From: DATDRQ01 sp035291645
GTDB lineage: Bacteria; Chloroflexota; Anaerolineae; Anaerolineales; UBA4823
DNA length: 7,674 nt
Reading direction: 5' to 3'
NCBI GenBank assembly: GCA_035291645.1
Contig: DATDRQ010000259.1
Span: 1-7,674 of the forward strand
Part shown: positions 1-6,585 of the stretch, one piece after another
Layout of the letters: each line of letters opens with the position of its first letter
Position numbering within the stretch: the stretch's first letter is position 1
Notes under the pieces: generated by a model
Seen by the model: only the letters and a program-made list of their open reading frames with translations
Database searches by the model: none
What the model was told of the DNA's origin: nothing
Program-made: the position numbers and the translations under genes

Positions 1-150
1 GACGCGATCCAGATCTTCGGTGGGTATGGCTACAGCCAGGAATACCCGGTCGAGCGCATCTACCGGGATGCCCGCCTGATGACCATCGGCGAGGGCACCA
101 GCGAGGTCCAGCGATTGGTCATCGCCCGCCACGTCCTGCAGAATTCTTAA
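1..150 (+). CDS. Acyl-CoA dehydrogenase, C-terminal fragment (5' end outside window)
   Basis: Frame 1 is open from the first base and encodes 49 residues ending in a TAA stop at 148-150. The peptide contains the C-terminal signature of the flavin-dependent acyl-CoA dehydrogenase family: QIFGGYGYSQEYPVER, then YRDAR, then GEGTSEVQRLVIARHVL. In medium- and short-chain members the Glu of the EGTS segment (here the second residue of GEGTSE) is the catalytic base that removes the alpha proton from the acyl-CoA. It is present here. These enzymes oxidise fatty or branched-chain acyl-CoA thioesters in the cytoplasm and pass electrons to electron-transfer flavoprotein. The fragment is the normal end of the protein, not a truncation. 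It is convergent with the minus-strand cluster and separated from it by an inverted repeat. Substrate chain length cannot be told from this part alone. Confidence 0.93.
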   Translation, partial: DAIQIFGGYGYSQEYPVERIYRDARLMTIGEGTSEVQRLVIARHVLQNS

Positions 151-170
151 TTTCGACCAAAGAATAGAAT

Positions 171-215
171 GTTGGGGTGTTTCGTGCAGGCGAAGTTCTC
201 ACGAAACACCCCGAC
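171..215. terminator. Inverted repeat, likely bidirectional terminator between acyl-CoA dehydrogenase and lepB
   Basis: Bases 174-186 (GGGGTGTTTCGTG) are perfectly complementary to 200-212 (CACGAAACACCCC), giving a 13-bp stem with a 13-base loop (187-199). The stem extends to 171/215 if one G-U wobble (173/213) is allowed. It starts 20 bases after the stop of the plus-strand acyl-CoA dehydrogenase and 22 bases after the lepB stop on the minus strand, where a shared terminator for convergent genes is expected. Flanks on both sides are T-rich in the direction of transcription but lack a clean run of six or more T. The efficiency of intrinsic termination is therefore an inference. Confidence 0.7.
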
Positions 216-237
216 TATGTTCTGATCAATTTTGCCT

Positions 238-837
238 TTAATGTCCGGCTGCTACCGCGTAAGGAAAACCGAGTAGCCCCCACTGTTCCGGAGGCCAGTA
301 GATCACCAGCGCCTTGCCGATCACGTTGTCTAGGGGCACCATCCCCCAGGCACGCGAATCGGAAGAATTGTTGCGGTTGTCCCCCATCACGAACAGGTTG
401 TCTGCAGGCACCTGCCATTCCCCCTCTTGTTCGGTGACCACCTCTAAGTACGGTTCGACCAGCAGTTCCGCGTTGACGTACACGTTGCCGTTATCCACGC
501 GCACCCGATCTCCCGGCAGCCCGATCACCCGCTTGATATAAGGCTCACGCTCCGGGTCCGGTGGGTATTTGAACACGATCACATCCCCCCGTTGCGACTC
601 CCCCAGCTGGTAGGCCAATTTGTTCACGATCACGTAATTCCCGGCAAACAACGTCGGCTGCATGCTGACCGACTCGACCCGGATGCGGGCGGATACTGCG
701 TTGATCGCTAGGAACAGCACCAGCGCGATCAGGACCGTCTCAAGGGTATCCCGCAAAAATTCGCGTAGCTTCGCTCCCCCTTCCAACGATCCTGGCCCGC
801 CAGGCTCTGGTGTGATTTCACTTCGGTACTGATCCAA
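238..837 (-). CDS. lepB: Signal peptidase I
   Basis: This 199-residue protein is a type I leader peptidase (family S26), the membrane-anchored serine protease that removes signal peptides from exported preproteins on the outer face of the cytoplasmic membrane. It has a short cytoplasmic N-terminus, one hydrophobic segment at about residues 33-50, then the conserved boxes. SVSMQPTL carries the nucleophile Ser58, RGDVIVFKYP lies at 83-92, YIKRVIGLPGD has the general-base Lys102, and GDNRNNSSDSR spans 152-162. Both members of the Ser/Lys dyad are intact. A single N-terminal anchor and this length match the short Gram-positive-type enzymes rather than the longer two-anchor E. coli form. The start is a TTG chosen because a GAGG sits six bases upstream and no better in-frame start is near. 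It is the last gene of the minus-strand cluster, 34 bases after mogA and just before the terminator-like hairpin. Confidence 0.96.
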   Translation of the reverse strand: MDQYRSEITPEPGGPGSLEGGAKLREFLRDTLETVLIALVLFLAINAVSARIRVESVSMQPTLFAGNYVIVNKLAYQLGESQRGDVIVFKYPPDPEREPYIKRVIGLPGDRVRVDNGNVYVNAELLVEPYLEVVTEQEGEWQVPADNLFVMGDNRNNSSDSRAWGMVPLDNVIGKALVIYWPPEQWGLLGFPYAVAAGH

Positions 838-850
838 ATCGAACCTCGAA
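838..850 (-). promoter_or_regulatory. Shine-Dalgarno site deciding the TTG start of lepB
   Basis: Read on the minus strand, the bases just before the lepB start are TTCGAGGTTCGAT followed by TTG. The GAGG at 844-847 lies six bases from the TTG, a standard spacing, which supports a non-ATG start for this gene. Confidence 0.6.
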
Positions 851-871
851 CTGCAGTGCGCTGCGCCAGCC

Positions 872-1381
872 TCAGGGTTGCTTTGGGAAGTGGCCGGCTT
901 CCCCCTGGGAGCTATCGGTCAGCAATTGGACTGCGTGTGGCAGCACCGGCAGGATCACCTGCAGGTTCTCCAGGGCTGCTTTCGGGCTGCCTGGCAGGTT
1001 CACGATCAGCGTCCTGCGCCGGATCCCGGCTGTCGCTCGAGACAGCATGGCGTGCGGCGTCTTGAGCAGGCTCGCCGAGCGCATCGCCTCTGCCAGTCCC
1101 GGCGCGGCCCGCTCGATCACCCGCTGGGTCGCCTCCGGGGTGACATCTCGCGTGCTGAAACCTGTACCTCCCGTCGTTAACAGGATATCCATCTCACCGG
1201 AATCGGCCCAGGTTGCCAGCGTTTCCCGCAATGCTTCCTGTTCGTCAGGCAGCACCTCCTGCCGCACGACAGACCAACCCTGCTCCAGGATGGCTTCTAC
1301 CAGGGCCGGCCCGGAGGCGTCCGCTCGCTCTCCCCTGGCAGAGCGGTCGGAGATGGTCAGCACGCCAATGCGTAAGCTCAT
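872..1381 (-). CDS. mogA: Molybdopterin adenylyltransferase (MogA/MoaB family)
   Basis: This 169-residue cytoplasmic enzyme of molybdenum cofactor synthesis adenylylates molybdopterin to give MPT-AMP before metal insertion. The sequence shows the family hallmarks in order: RIGVLTISDR at 4-13, a conserved Asp46 in LPDEQEAL, TTGGTGFSTRDVTPEA at 69-84 (Asp79 corresponds to a catalytic Asp in E. coli MogA), and NLPGSPKA at 128-135. The length is that of a single-domain MogA/MoaB, not a MoeA or plant Cnx1-type fusion. The open frame continues upstream to an ATG at 1429. The start at 1381 is preferred because it gives the family-typical MSLRIGVLTISD beginning and overlaps the GNAT stop as ATGA, a translational-coupling arrangement. 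No strong ribosome site precedes it, which fits coupling. MogA and MoaB are hard to separate by sequence alone. No other cofactor gene is in the window. Confidence 0.92.
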   Translation of the reverse strand: MSLRIGVLTISDRSARGERADASGPALVEAILEQGWSVVRQEVLPDEQEALRETLATWADSGEMDILLTTGGTGFSTRDVTPEATQRVIERAAPGLAEAMRSASLLKTPHAMLSRATAGIRRRTLIVNLPGSPKAALENLQVILPVLPHAVQLLTDSSQGEAGHFPKQP

Positions 1382-1821
1382 TGAATGTTCAGATCTTTCC
1401 CAAAAATGAAAATATCCATCGTCTCCCATCCGATGGTCTCATAGAAATGAAGGGCATCCGGGTTGTCTTTTGTCACCAGCAGGTAGGCGCGCAGGCAGCC
1501 TTTCTCCTGCAGGCGTTCTTCCAGCATGCCCATCAAGGCCGAGCCGATCCCGCTGCGGCGCATCTCTTGAGAAACCACCAGGTGATAGATCAGCCCGCGC
1601 CGCCCGTCGAAGCCTCCCATCACCGTGCCGACGATCTGGCCCCGGCTTTCGGCCACCAGGAACAGGTCCGCCTCCCGGTAGACCTTCTTGGCGATCTCTT
1701 CCGGGGCGTCGGAAGGTCCTAGATGGACCCCCGGCCCCGCGGTCGACCACAGCGCATGTACCGCCCTGTAATCATCTGGATAGACGAACGGCCGGATGGT
1801 GATCCCGGCCTCACTCTTCAT
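1378..1821 (-). CDS. GNAT-family N-acetyltransferase, YpeA-like
   Basis: This 147-residue single-domain GNAT protein transfers an acetyl group from acetyl-CoA to an amine on an unidentified substrate. The central strand region DLFLVAESRGQIVGTVMGG (52-70) followed by FDGRRGLIYHLVV (71-83) resembles the E. coli YpeA subgroup. The acetyl-CoA pyrophosphate loop RRSGIG (R88, G91, G93) is intact. The C-terminal KDNPDALHFYETIGW (118-132) contains the Asn and Tyr usually seen in motif B. The start ATG lies inside the last codons of the upstream PHP gene (11-base overlap), and its TGA stop overlaps the mogA start by four bases. Translation of all three is probably coupled. Neighbours do not reveal a substrate: a protein, small-molecule or antibiotic target all remain possible, and the YpeA group itself is poorly characterised. 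Confidence 0.9.
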   Translation of the reverse strand: MKSEAGITIRPFVYPDDYRAVHALWSTAGPGVHLGPSDAPEEIAKKVYREADLFLVAESRGQIVGTVMGGFDGRRGLIYHLVVSQEMRRSGIGSALMGMLEERLQEKGCLRAYLLVTKDNPDALHFYETIGWETMDIFIFGKDLNIQ

Positions 1822-3559
1822 CCTCGCCTACCAGGCTCTTCCAGGGACCGTGGATGCCATCCTCGGTGACACCAAAGAAGAAGCGCTGTCCTTCCGGTGT
1901 GCGCTGGATCAGGTCAAAGCGTTCGCGCTCGCCTACCTTCTCGCGCTGAATTAGACCGTAGTCCCCCTCCCACTGGATCTGCGCCCGGGGCAGCTTCTCG
2001 ACCAGCTGGGTGTACTGGGTGATGGCATAATGCCACAGCCGGCGCGCCGACTTGAACGTTACGTTCTTGACGACGTTGCTGTTGCGCAGATCGCGCACCG
2101 TGAAGTACTGGGTGCCATCGCGCTCCTCGACCGAGACCACCTCCACCCCGGTGCGCGGGGTGATATCCCCGTTGGTGGTTGCGATCGCTGGCGTTTGCGG
2201 TTCAGCATGTTTGACTGCCTGGTCCTCGACGGCGGGCGCCGCCGGCTGGCGTTCCCCCTCCCCGCGCATCACCAGGCCAACGATCTCATCCCGGACTGCC
2301 AGGCCGGTCTCCGCTTCCGTCCGCACGTAGATTTTGTAGTCGTCGACCACGTAGGGCGGGTCTTCTCCGCGCGGCACCAGCACGCGCAGCACCTTTTTCG
2401 CGTTGGTTTCATGTACGTCGATCGAGAACTTCATCTGTGGGCTGATCCGGTTGCGGATCTCTTTCTCCAGCTGGGCAACCGCCTGTTCCGGGTTAGCGAT
2501 CCCGACCACCGGAGCGCGCACGTCGGCGCTCAGCCCCAGGAAAAGGGTGCCGCCGTTGGTGTTAGCAAACGCGCACACATCCGCCAGGATAGCGTACAGG
2601 CGCCCGCCCCGCACCGACAGGTTTTCGTGAAACTCCTGGACCAGGTTCGGACCCTCCTCCCGCGCCGCCCGGATGAAATCGAAAGCCGGTTCGGATTTGA
2701 CACGCAGCGGGCGTGTGCGGGCGAAATCGTTGCTCAGGAATAGCTCCTTCAAGGCCTCAAAACTGACTTCTGGCAGGAAGACCTCGGTCGCCCGATCTCC
2801 AATGCCGAGATTGGTTTTCCGCTGCGGGTCCGTTGCCAGGCGGTGGGTATCCGATCCCTGGACGGTGTGCATGCGGCGCGGGTATTCCGGCTTGGTGCCG
2901 CTGAAGAAAGCCGCGGTGGTAAACCTGCCCTTCTTATCCAGGTCAGTTACTTCCAGTGCATGCAGGTTTTCATCCTGGGTATAAGCGATGCGGGTCTGTC
3001 CGCCGAACGGAAAACCGCGCATAGCGACGCCGTTGTTAGAATTGGCGTGAGCCGCCATGACCAGCCCGCCGGCCACCGCGATCATGTGGTAGGCGGTCAG
3101 GACGTCACTGGTCGCCCCGACCGTATCCGAACCGCGATCGATTTGATCCGGCGGGATGTTCAGGTTCAGCAGCAGGTGCTCGATCTCCCTCACCGGTTTA
3201 TCCGGGGAGAAAATGCCGAGAATGTGGAAGCCAAAGGTAGCCGTGAATTCGAATCCCGGCAGCACCAGGATTCTTTCCAGGTAGCGGCGGTACTCGGCCA
3301 GCCGGGTCTGTTCATCCGGATGCAGGCGCTTGGAGGTCTCGAGGAACTCCAGGCGGTCGATCTCCTCCCGCATCCGCCGGTAGCCTGCCACCGTATTGTG
3401 GTCGGCAAAGGCGATGATATCCAATCCGCGCGCTTCCGCCCTTTGGAGGATATCCAAAAAAGAAACTCCCGGCTGTTGGTAATCGATCGAAGCGGGAGTA
3501 TGGAGGTGCAAATCCATCGCGTACCACTGCATCGAGCCGCGTGGTTTTTTCTTTATCAC
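1811..3559 (-). CDS. PHP-domain phosphoesterase fused to AlbA_2 (Schlafen-like) domain and an unassigned C-terminal domain
   Basis: This 582-residue protein has three parts. Residues about 14-240 form a PHP metal-dependent phosphoesterase domain. The expected ligands are visible: DLHLHTPAS (His18, His20) with Asp26, FADHNT (His54), PGFEFT (Glu104), FHILGIF (His112), AAHAN (His171) and GSDTHR (Asp237, His239). A charged helical insert fills residues 60-97. Residues about 295-430 resemble the AlbA_2/Schlafen nucleic-acid domain: EFHENLS at 309-315, CAFANTNGGTLFLGL at 329-343, then PPYVVDDYKIYVR at 401-413. The Lys usual after the EF pair is His here. A Pro/Ala-rich linker (432-468) leads to a C-terminal domain (470-578) that I do not recognise. 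The start is GTG with a good AGGA five bases before it. The gene follows the receiver by seven bases and overlaps the GNAT gene by 11. A role in nucleic-acid processing is inferred from domains. The substrate is unknown and I give no symbol. Confidence 0.85.
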   Translation of the reverse strand: MIKKKPRGSMQWYAMDLHLHTPASIDYQQPGVSFLDILQRAEARGLDIIAFADHNTVAGYRRMREEIDRLEFLETSKRLHPDEQTRLAEYRRYLERILVLPGFEFTATFGFHILGIFSPDKPVREIEHLLLNLNIPPDQIDRGSDTVGATSDVLTAYHMIAVAGGLVMAAHANSNNGVAMRGFPFGGQTRIAYTQDENLHALEVTDLDKKGRFTTAAFFSGTKPEYPRRMHTVQGSDTHRLATDPQRKTNLGIGDRATEVFLPEVSFEALKELFLSNDFARTRPLRVKSEPAFDFIRAAREEGPNLVQEFHENLSVRGGRLYAILADVCAFANTNGGTLFLGLSADVRAPVVGIANPEQAVAQLEKEIRNRISPQMKFSIDVHETNAKKVLRVLVPRGEDPPYVVDDYKIYVRTEAETGLAVRDEIVGLVMRGEGERQPAAPAVEDQAVKHAEPQTPAIATTNGDITPRTGVEVVSVEERDGTQYFTVRDLRNSNVVKNVTFKSARRLWHYAITQYTQLVEKLPRAQIQWEGDYGLIQREKVGERERFDLIQRTPEGQRFFFGVTEDGIHGPWKSLVGEDEE

Positions 3560-3569
3560 GATCTTCCTA
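3560..3569 (-). promoter_or_regulatory. Shine-Dalgarno overlapping the receiver stop codon, for the PHP fusion gene
   Basis: On the minus strand the sequence is TAGGAAGATC followed by GTG. The TAG is the stop of the response-regulator gene, and the AGGA begun by its last two bases is spaced five bases from the GTG. This picks the GTG at 3557-3559 over the later in-frame ATGs at residues 10 and 15, and ties translation of the two genes together. Confidence 0.6.
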
Positions 3570-3929
3570 TCCTATTGTTTCTTGAATGGTTTGAATGAGT
3601 TCATCGGGCACGAACGGTTTCGTGATGAAGCCATCCGCCCCTTCCTGGCGGGAGCGATAGGTCAGGTCCATCCCCGAGGCCATCAGCACCCGCGTATCCT
3701 TGAGTCCGGGGTCTTTGCGTAAGGCGTGCAGGATCTCGAATCCGCTCAGGTGGCGCAGGTTCACGTCGAGCAAGACCAGGGAAGGCTGCTCCTGCCGGAT
3801 CAGGCTGAGCACTTCCTCCACCTGTTCCCCACCTTCCCAATGCACCACCTCGTACCCCTCGAACTCCAATAACATAAGCAGGAGGGAAAATACGTTGGCG
3901 TTATCTTCGATCAGCATTACCTTTGGCAT
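3567..3929 (-). CDS. Single-domain response regulator (CheY-like receiver)
   Basis: This 120-residue protein consists only of a receiver domain and would act as a phospho-switch in the cytoplasm without its own DNA-binding or enzymatic output. The acidic pocket Glu8-Asp9 (MLIEDN), phospho-acceptor Asp55 (LVLLDVN), switch Ser85 (LMASG) and Lys104 (FITKPF) are all present, so phosphorylation should be possible. No histidine kinase occurs in the window, so its partner is elsewhere. The ATG at 3927-3929 gives the standard MPKVMLIEDN receiver start and lies inside the 3' end of lon, overlapping it by 29 bases in another frame. The upstream bases (GGGAAAAGAA) are a weak ribosome site, which suggests re-initiation after lon translation. 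It could feed a phosphorelay, modulate a kinase, or act by binding a partner such as the neighbouring PHP fusion. None of these can be shown from sequence. Confidence 0.94.
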   Translation of the reverse strand: MPKVMLIEDNANVFSLLLMLLEFEGYEVVHWEGGEQVEEVLSLIRQEQPSLVLLDVNLRHLSGFEILHALRKDPGLKDTRVLMASGMDLTYRSRQEGADGFITKPFVPDELIQTIQETIG

Positions 3930-6519
3930 TTCTTTTCCCGTTGTGGGAGGCGTTTTCGCCTTTTTTCCGCTTGGGTTTCACCTTCTCGGCCGGTTCCAGG
4001 GCAGATCCCAGCACTTCGTCGATGGAATCGACGAATATGAATTTAAGATCCTTGCGCACTTCCTCCGGCAAGTCTTCCAGATCGGCTTCGTTCCGCCTGG
4101 GGAGGATCACCGTCTTGAGGCCGCTGCGGTGAGCTGCCAGAGTCTTTTCCTTGATTCCTCCGACGGGCAGCACCAGGCCGCGCAGGGTGATCTCGCCGGT
4201 CATCCCGATATCCGGACGGACCGGCCTGCCAGAAATGAGCGAGACCAACGCCGTCGCCATAGTCACCCCGGCCGAGGGGCCATCCTTCGGCTGGGCTCCG
4301 GCGGGCACGTGCAGGTGGATGTCCGACTTCTCGAAGAAATCCGGGTCCAGGTCAAGGTTCTGGGCACGCGAGCGGACATAAGAGAGTGCAGCCCTGGCGG
4401 ATTCCTGCATCACGTCCCCCAGCTGGCCGGTCAGCTGGAAGCCTTTCCCGCCCGACATGCGCGTGGCTTCGACAAAAAGCACGTCTCCGCCGGTCGGTGT
4501 GTAAGCCAACCCGGTCGCCACTCCCGGTAGCGCGGTGCGCTCGGCGATCTCCTCGTTGCCGAAGAAATGCGGGCGTCCCAGGTACTCCCGGACGAGTTCC
4601 GGGACGATCTCGACCGAATCGGTCTTGCCCTCGGCGATGCGCGTGACCACCTTGCGGTTGATGCCGCCGATCTCCCGCTCCAGGTTGCGCACACCGGCCT
4701 CGCGCGTATAGGAGCGGATGATCGCCTGAAGCGCTTCCCGGGTGAACCGGACCTCGTCCGGCAGCAGCCCGTTTTCCTTGAGCTGGCGCGGGATCAGGTA
4801 ACCTTTGGCGATCTCGATCTTCTCGTTTTCCGTGTACCCCGAAAGAAAGATGATCTCCATACGGTCGCGCAAAGGTCCCGGGATCGGCTCCAAAAGGTTG
4901 GCGGTGGTGATGAACATCACCTGGGAGAGATCGAAGGCCACCTCCAGGTAATGGTCGCGGAATTCGCCGTTCTGCTCCGGGTCGAGCACTTCCAGCAATG
5001 CCGAAGCCGGGTCGCCGTGGAAATCATAGGTCAGCTTATCCACTTCGTCCAGCATGAAGACCGGGTTGCGCGATTCCACCCGGCGGATGGCTTGCAGGAT
5101 GCGGCCTGGCATGGCCCCGATATAAGTGCGCCGGTGCCCACGGATCTCCGCCTCATCCCGCACGCCGCCCAGCGAAATGCGAATAAATTTCCGGCCCATC
5201 GCCCGGGCGATCGAGCGACCCAGGGAGGTCTTGCCCACTCCGGGCGGGCCGACGAAGCACAGGATCACGCCCTCCCGCACCCGACGGATATAATCTTCCG
5301 ACTCCTCGGCCTCGAGTTCGGCTCGCCGTTCCTGGCGCAGCTTGCGCACTGCCAGGTATTCCAATATCCGCTCCTTGACATCTTCCAGACCAAAGTGGTC
5401 CTGGTCCAGCACCTGGCGCGCCCGGGAGATCTCCAGGTCATCCTCCGTGGCGATCGACCAGGGCAGGGAGACCAGCCAGTCCAGGTAGGTGCGGATGACG
5501 CCGTATTCGGCTGCAGCCGTGGGGAGCCGTGACATGCGTTCCAGCTCACGGCGGGCCATCTTATCGGCCTCCTCTGGCATTTTGGCCGCCTCGATCTTCT
5601 GGCGGAACTCCTCGACCTCGACGGTCTGCTCATCGGCTTCCCCCAGTTCCTTCTGGATGGCCTTGAGCTGCTCGCGCAAGAAATATTCCCGCTGGACTTT
5701 CTCGATCTCGGAGCGGGCCTCGTTCTGGATCTTTTGGCCGATCTCGAGCACCTCCGCTTCGTGCGCCAGGATCGAAACCAGCTTGCGCAGCTTCTCCGAG
5801 ACCGGGTCCAGTTCGAGCAGCGCCTGGGCGTCCTTCAAGTCCATCCGCTGGAAGTTGGCGATCGTATAGACCGTCTGCAAAGGGTCCTCCAGGCTGGCGA
5901 CAGAGGTGACCAGCTCCTTTGGAATGGACGGGATCATCTCGGCAATGTGCTCGAATTGCTCGCGAGCGTTGCGCGCCAGTGCTTCAACTTCCAGGTTGTC
6001 CGTCACGATTTCCGGCAGCACTTCGATCTTTGCCACCAGATACGGGTCCTGCTGGGTGAACTCGCCCAGGCGGAAGCGCTCGAGTCCCTGCACCAGCAGG
6101 CGGATGGTGCCGTCGGGAGCCCGGAAAAGGCGGTGCACGATCGCTACCGTTCCGATGTTGAACAAATCCTTCGGTTCAGGGGCTTCTAATTCCGGGTTTT
6201 GGGCAGCGACCAGCCCGATCAGGCGTTCTTCCCCCGCCATTACATCGTCCACCAGGCGGATCGAACGAGGCTGCCCGATGGTCAGGGGGACGGCGGTCTG
6301 CGGGTAAACCACCACGCCGCGCAAAGGCAGGACCGGCAGCTCAGCCGGAATCTGGCCAGAGCCGCCATTTTCCTTCTCTGTCACCTCCTGTTCATCTCCG
6401 CTCTGCTCGATGACCTGCGGAGTGATGGGTCTCAAATTTAGTAATTCTTCCAAGGCATTCTCTTCCTCGATCCAGCTGAGGATATCAAACAGGTTTTCAT
6501 TCCATCTTGAGGCTGGCAT
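3901..6519 (-). CDS. lon: ATP-dependent protease Lon (LonA type)
   Basis: This 872-residue cytoplasmic AAA+ serine protease unfolds and degrades damaged and short-lived regulatory proteins as a hexamer. The order is: an N-terminal LON substrate-binding domain starting at LPVLPLRGVV (61-70), a helical coiled-coil region (about 240-330), the AAA+ module with Walker A GPPGVGKT (424-431) and Walker B VFMLDE (487-492), an ITTAN sensor segment (537-541), and the C-terminal protease domain. The latter holds nucleophile Ser749 in KDGPSAG and its partner Lys792 in GGIKEKTLAAHRSG. All catalytic residues are intact. Two ends are unusual. About 60 residues of low-conservation leader precede the LON domain (start possibly further downstream, for example a GTG at codon 46). 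A Lys/Arg-rich tail (842-872) follows the protease domain, and its last codons overlap the receiver gene. The ATG at 6517-6519 is preceded by only a weak GAGAAG. It lies 66 bases after hsp20. Confidence 0.98.
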   Translation of the reverse strand: MPASRWNENLFDILSWIEEENALEELLNLRPITPQVIEQSGDEQEVTEKENGGSGQIPAELPVLPLRGVVVYPQTAVPLTIGQPRSIRLVDDVMAGEERLIGLVAAQNPELEAPEPKDLFNIGTVAIVHRLFRAPDGTIRLLVQGLERFRLGEFTQQDPYLVAKIEVLPEIVTDNLEVEALARNAREQFEHIAEMIPSIPKELVTSVASLEDPLQTVYTIANFQRMDLKDAQALLELDPVSEKLRKLVSILAHEAEVLEIGQKIQNEARSEIEKVQREYFLREQLKAIQKELGEADEQTVEVEEFRQKIEAAKMPEEADKMARRELERMSRLPTAAAEYGVIRTYLDWLVSLPWSIATEDDLEISRARQVLDQDHFGLEDVKERILEYLAVRKLRQERRAELEAEESEDYIRRVREGVILCFVGPPGVGKTSLGRSIARAMGRKFIRISLGGVRDEAEIRGHRRTYIGAMPGRILQAIRRVESRNPVFMLDEVDKLTYDFHGDPASALLEVLDPEQNGEFRDHYLEVAFDLSQVMFITTANLLEPIPGPLRDRMEIIFLSGYTENEKIEIAKGYLIPRQLKENGLLPDEVRFTREALQAIIRSYTREAGVRNLEREIGGINRKVVTRIAEGKTDSVEIVPELVREYLGRPHFFGNEEIAERTALPGVATGLAYTPTGGDVLFVEATRMSGGKGFQLTGQLGDVMQESARAALSYVRSRAQNLDLDPDFFEKSDIHLHVPAGAQPKDGPSAGVTMATALVSLISGRPVRPDIGMTGEITLRGLVLPVGGIKEKTLAAHRSGLKTVILPRRNEADLEDLPEEVRKDLKFIFVDSIDEVLGSALEPAEKVKPKRKKGENASHNGKRNAKGNADRR

Positions 6520-6585
6520 GTCTTCTCGATTGTCGAATAGTCTTTAGCGTGACACTCCCGGTCGCGCCGGCCTGAGGCAGGCGGA

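Noticed and set aside
1382..1429. A 16-residue longer MogA beginning at the ATG at 1427-1429.
   Set aside because: It would overlap the GNAT gene by 52 bases and add residues not expected in the family. The ATGA junction at 1378-1381 gives a typical MogA start.
2843..5532. Long plus-strand open frames opposite lon, the receiver and the PHP gene (for example 2843-3598, 3700-4530 and 4567-5532).
   Set aside because: Their translations are low-complexity or show no family motifs, and they lie opposite genes with full catalytic signatures. G+C-rich coding DNA commonly leaves antisense frames open.
6541..6560. A CIRCE-like heat-shock operator between hsp20 and lon, since the plus strand reads TTTAGCGTGACACTCC.
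   Set aside because: It resembles only half of the CIRCE consensus, with an insertion. The second inverted half with nine-base spacing is absent.
6558..6582. Two tiny hairpins just after the hsp20 stop (GCCTG/CAGGC with a three-base loop at 6570-6582; CCGG/CCGG with a five-base loop at 6558-6570) as a terminator.
   Set aside because: Stems are only four to five bp, the two share a base, and no T-run follows. At this G+C content such pairs arise by chance. An attenuator cannot be excluded but is not supported.
6520..6585. A dedicated lon promoter in the 66-base gap.
   Set aside because: No convincing pair of -35 and -10 elements with 16-18 base spacing is visible on the minus strand. The best -10-like string (GACTAT) has no -35 partner.
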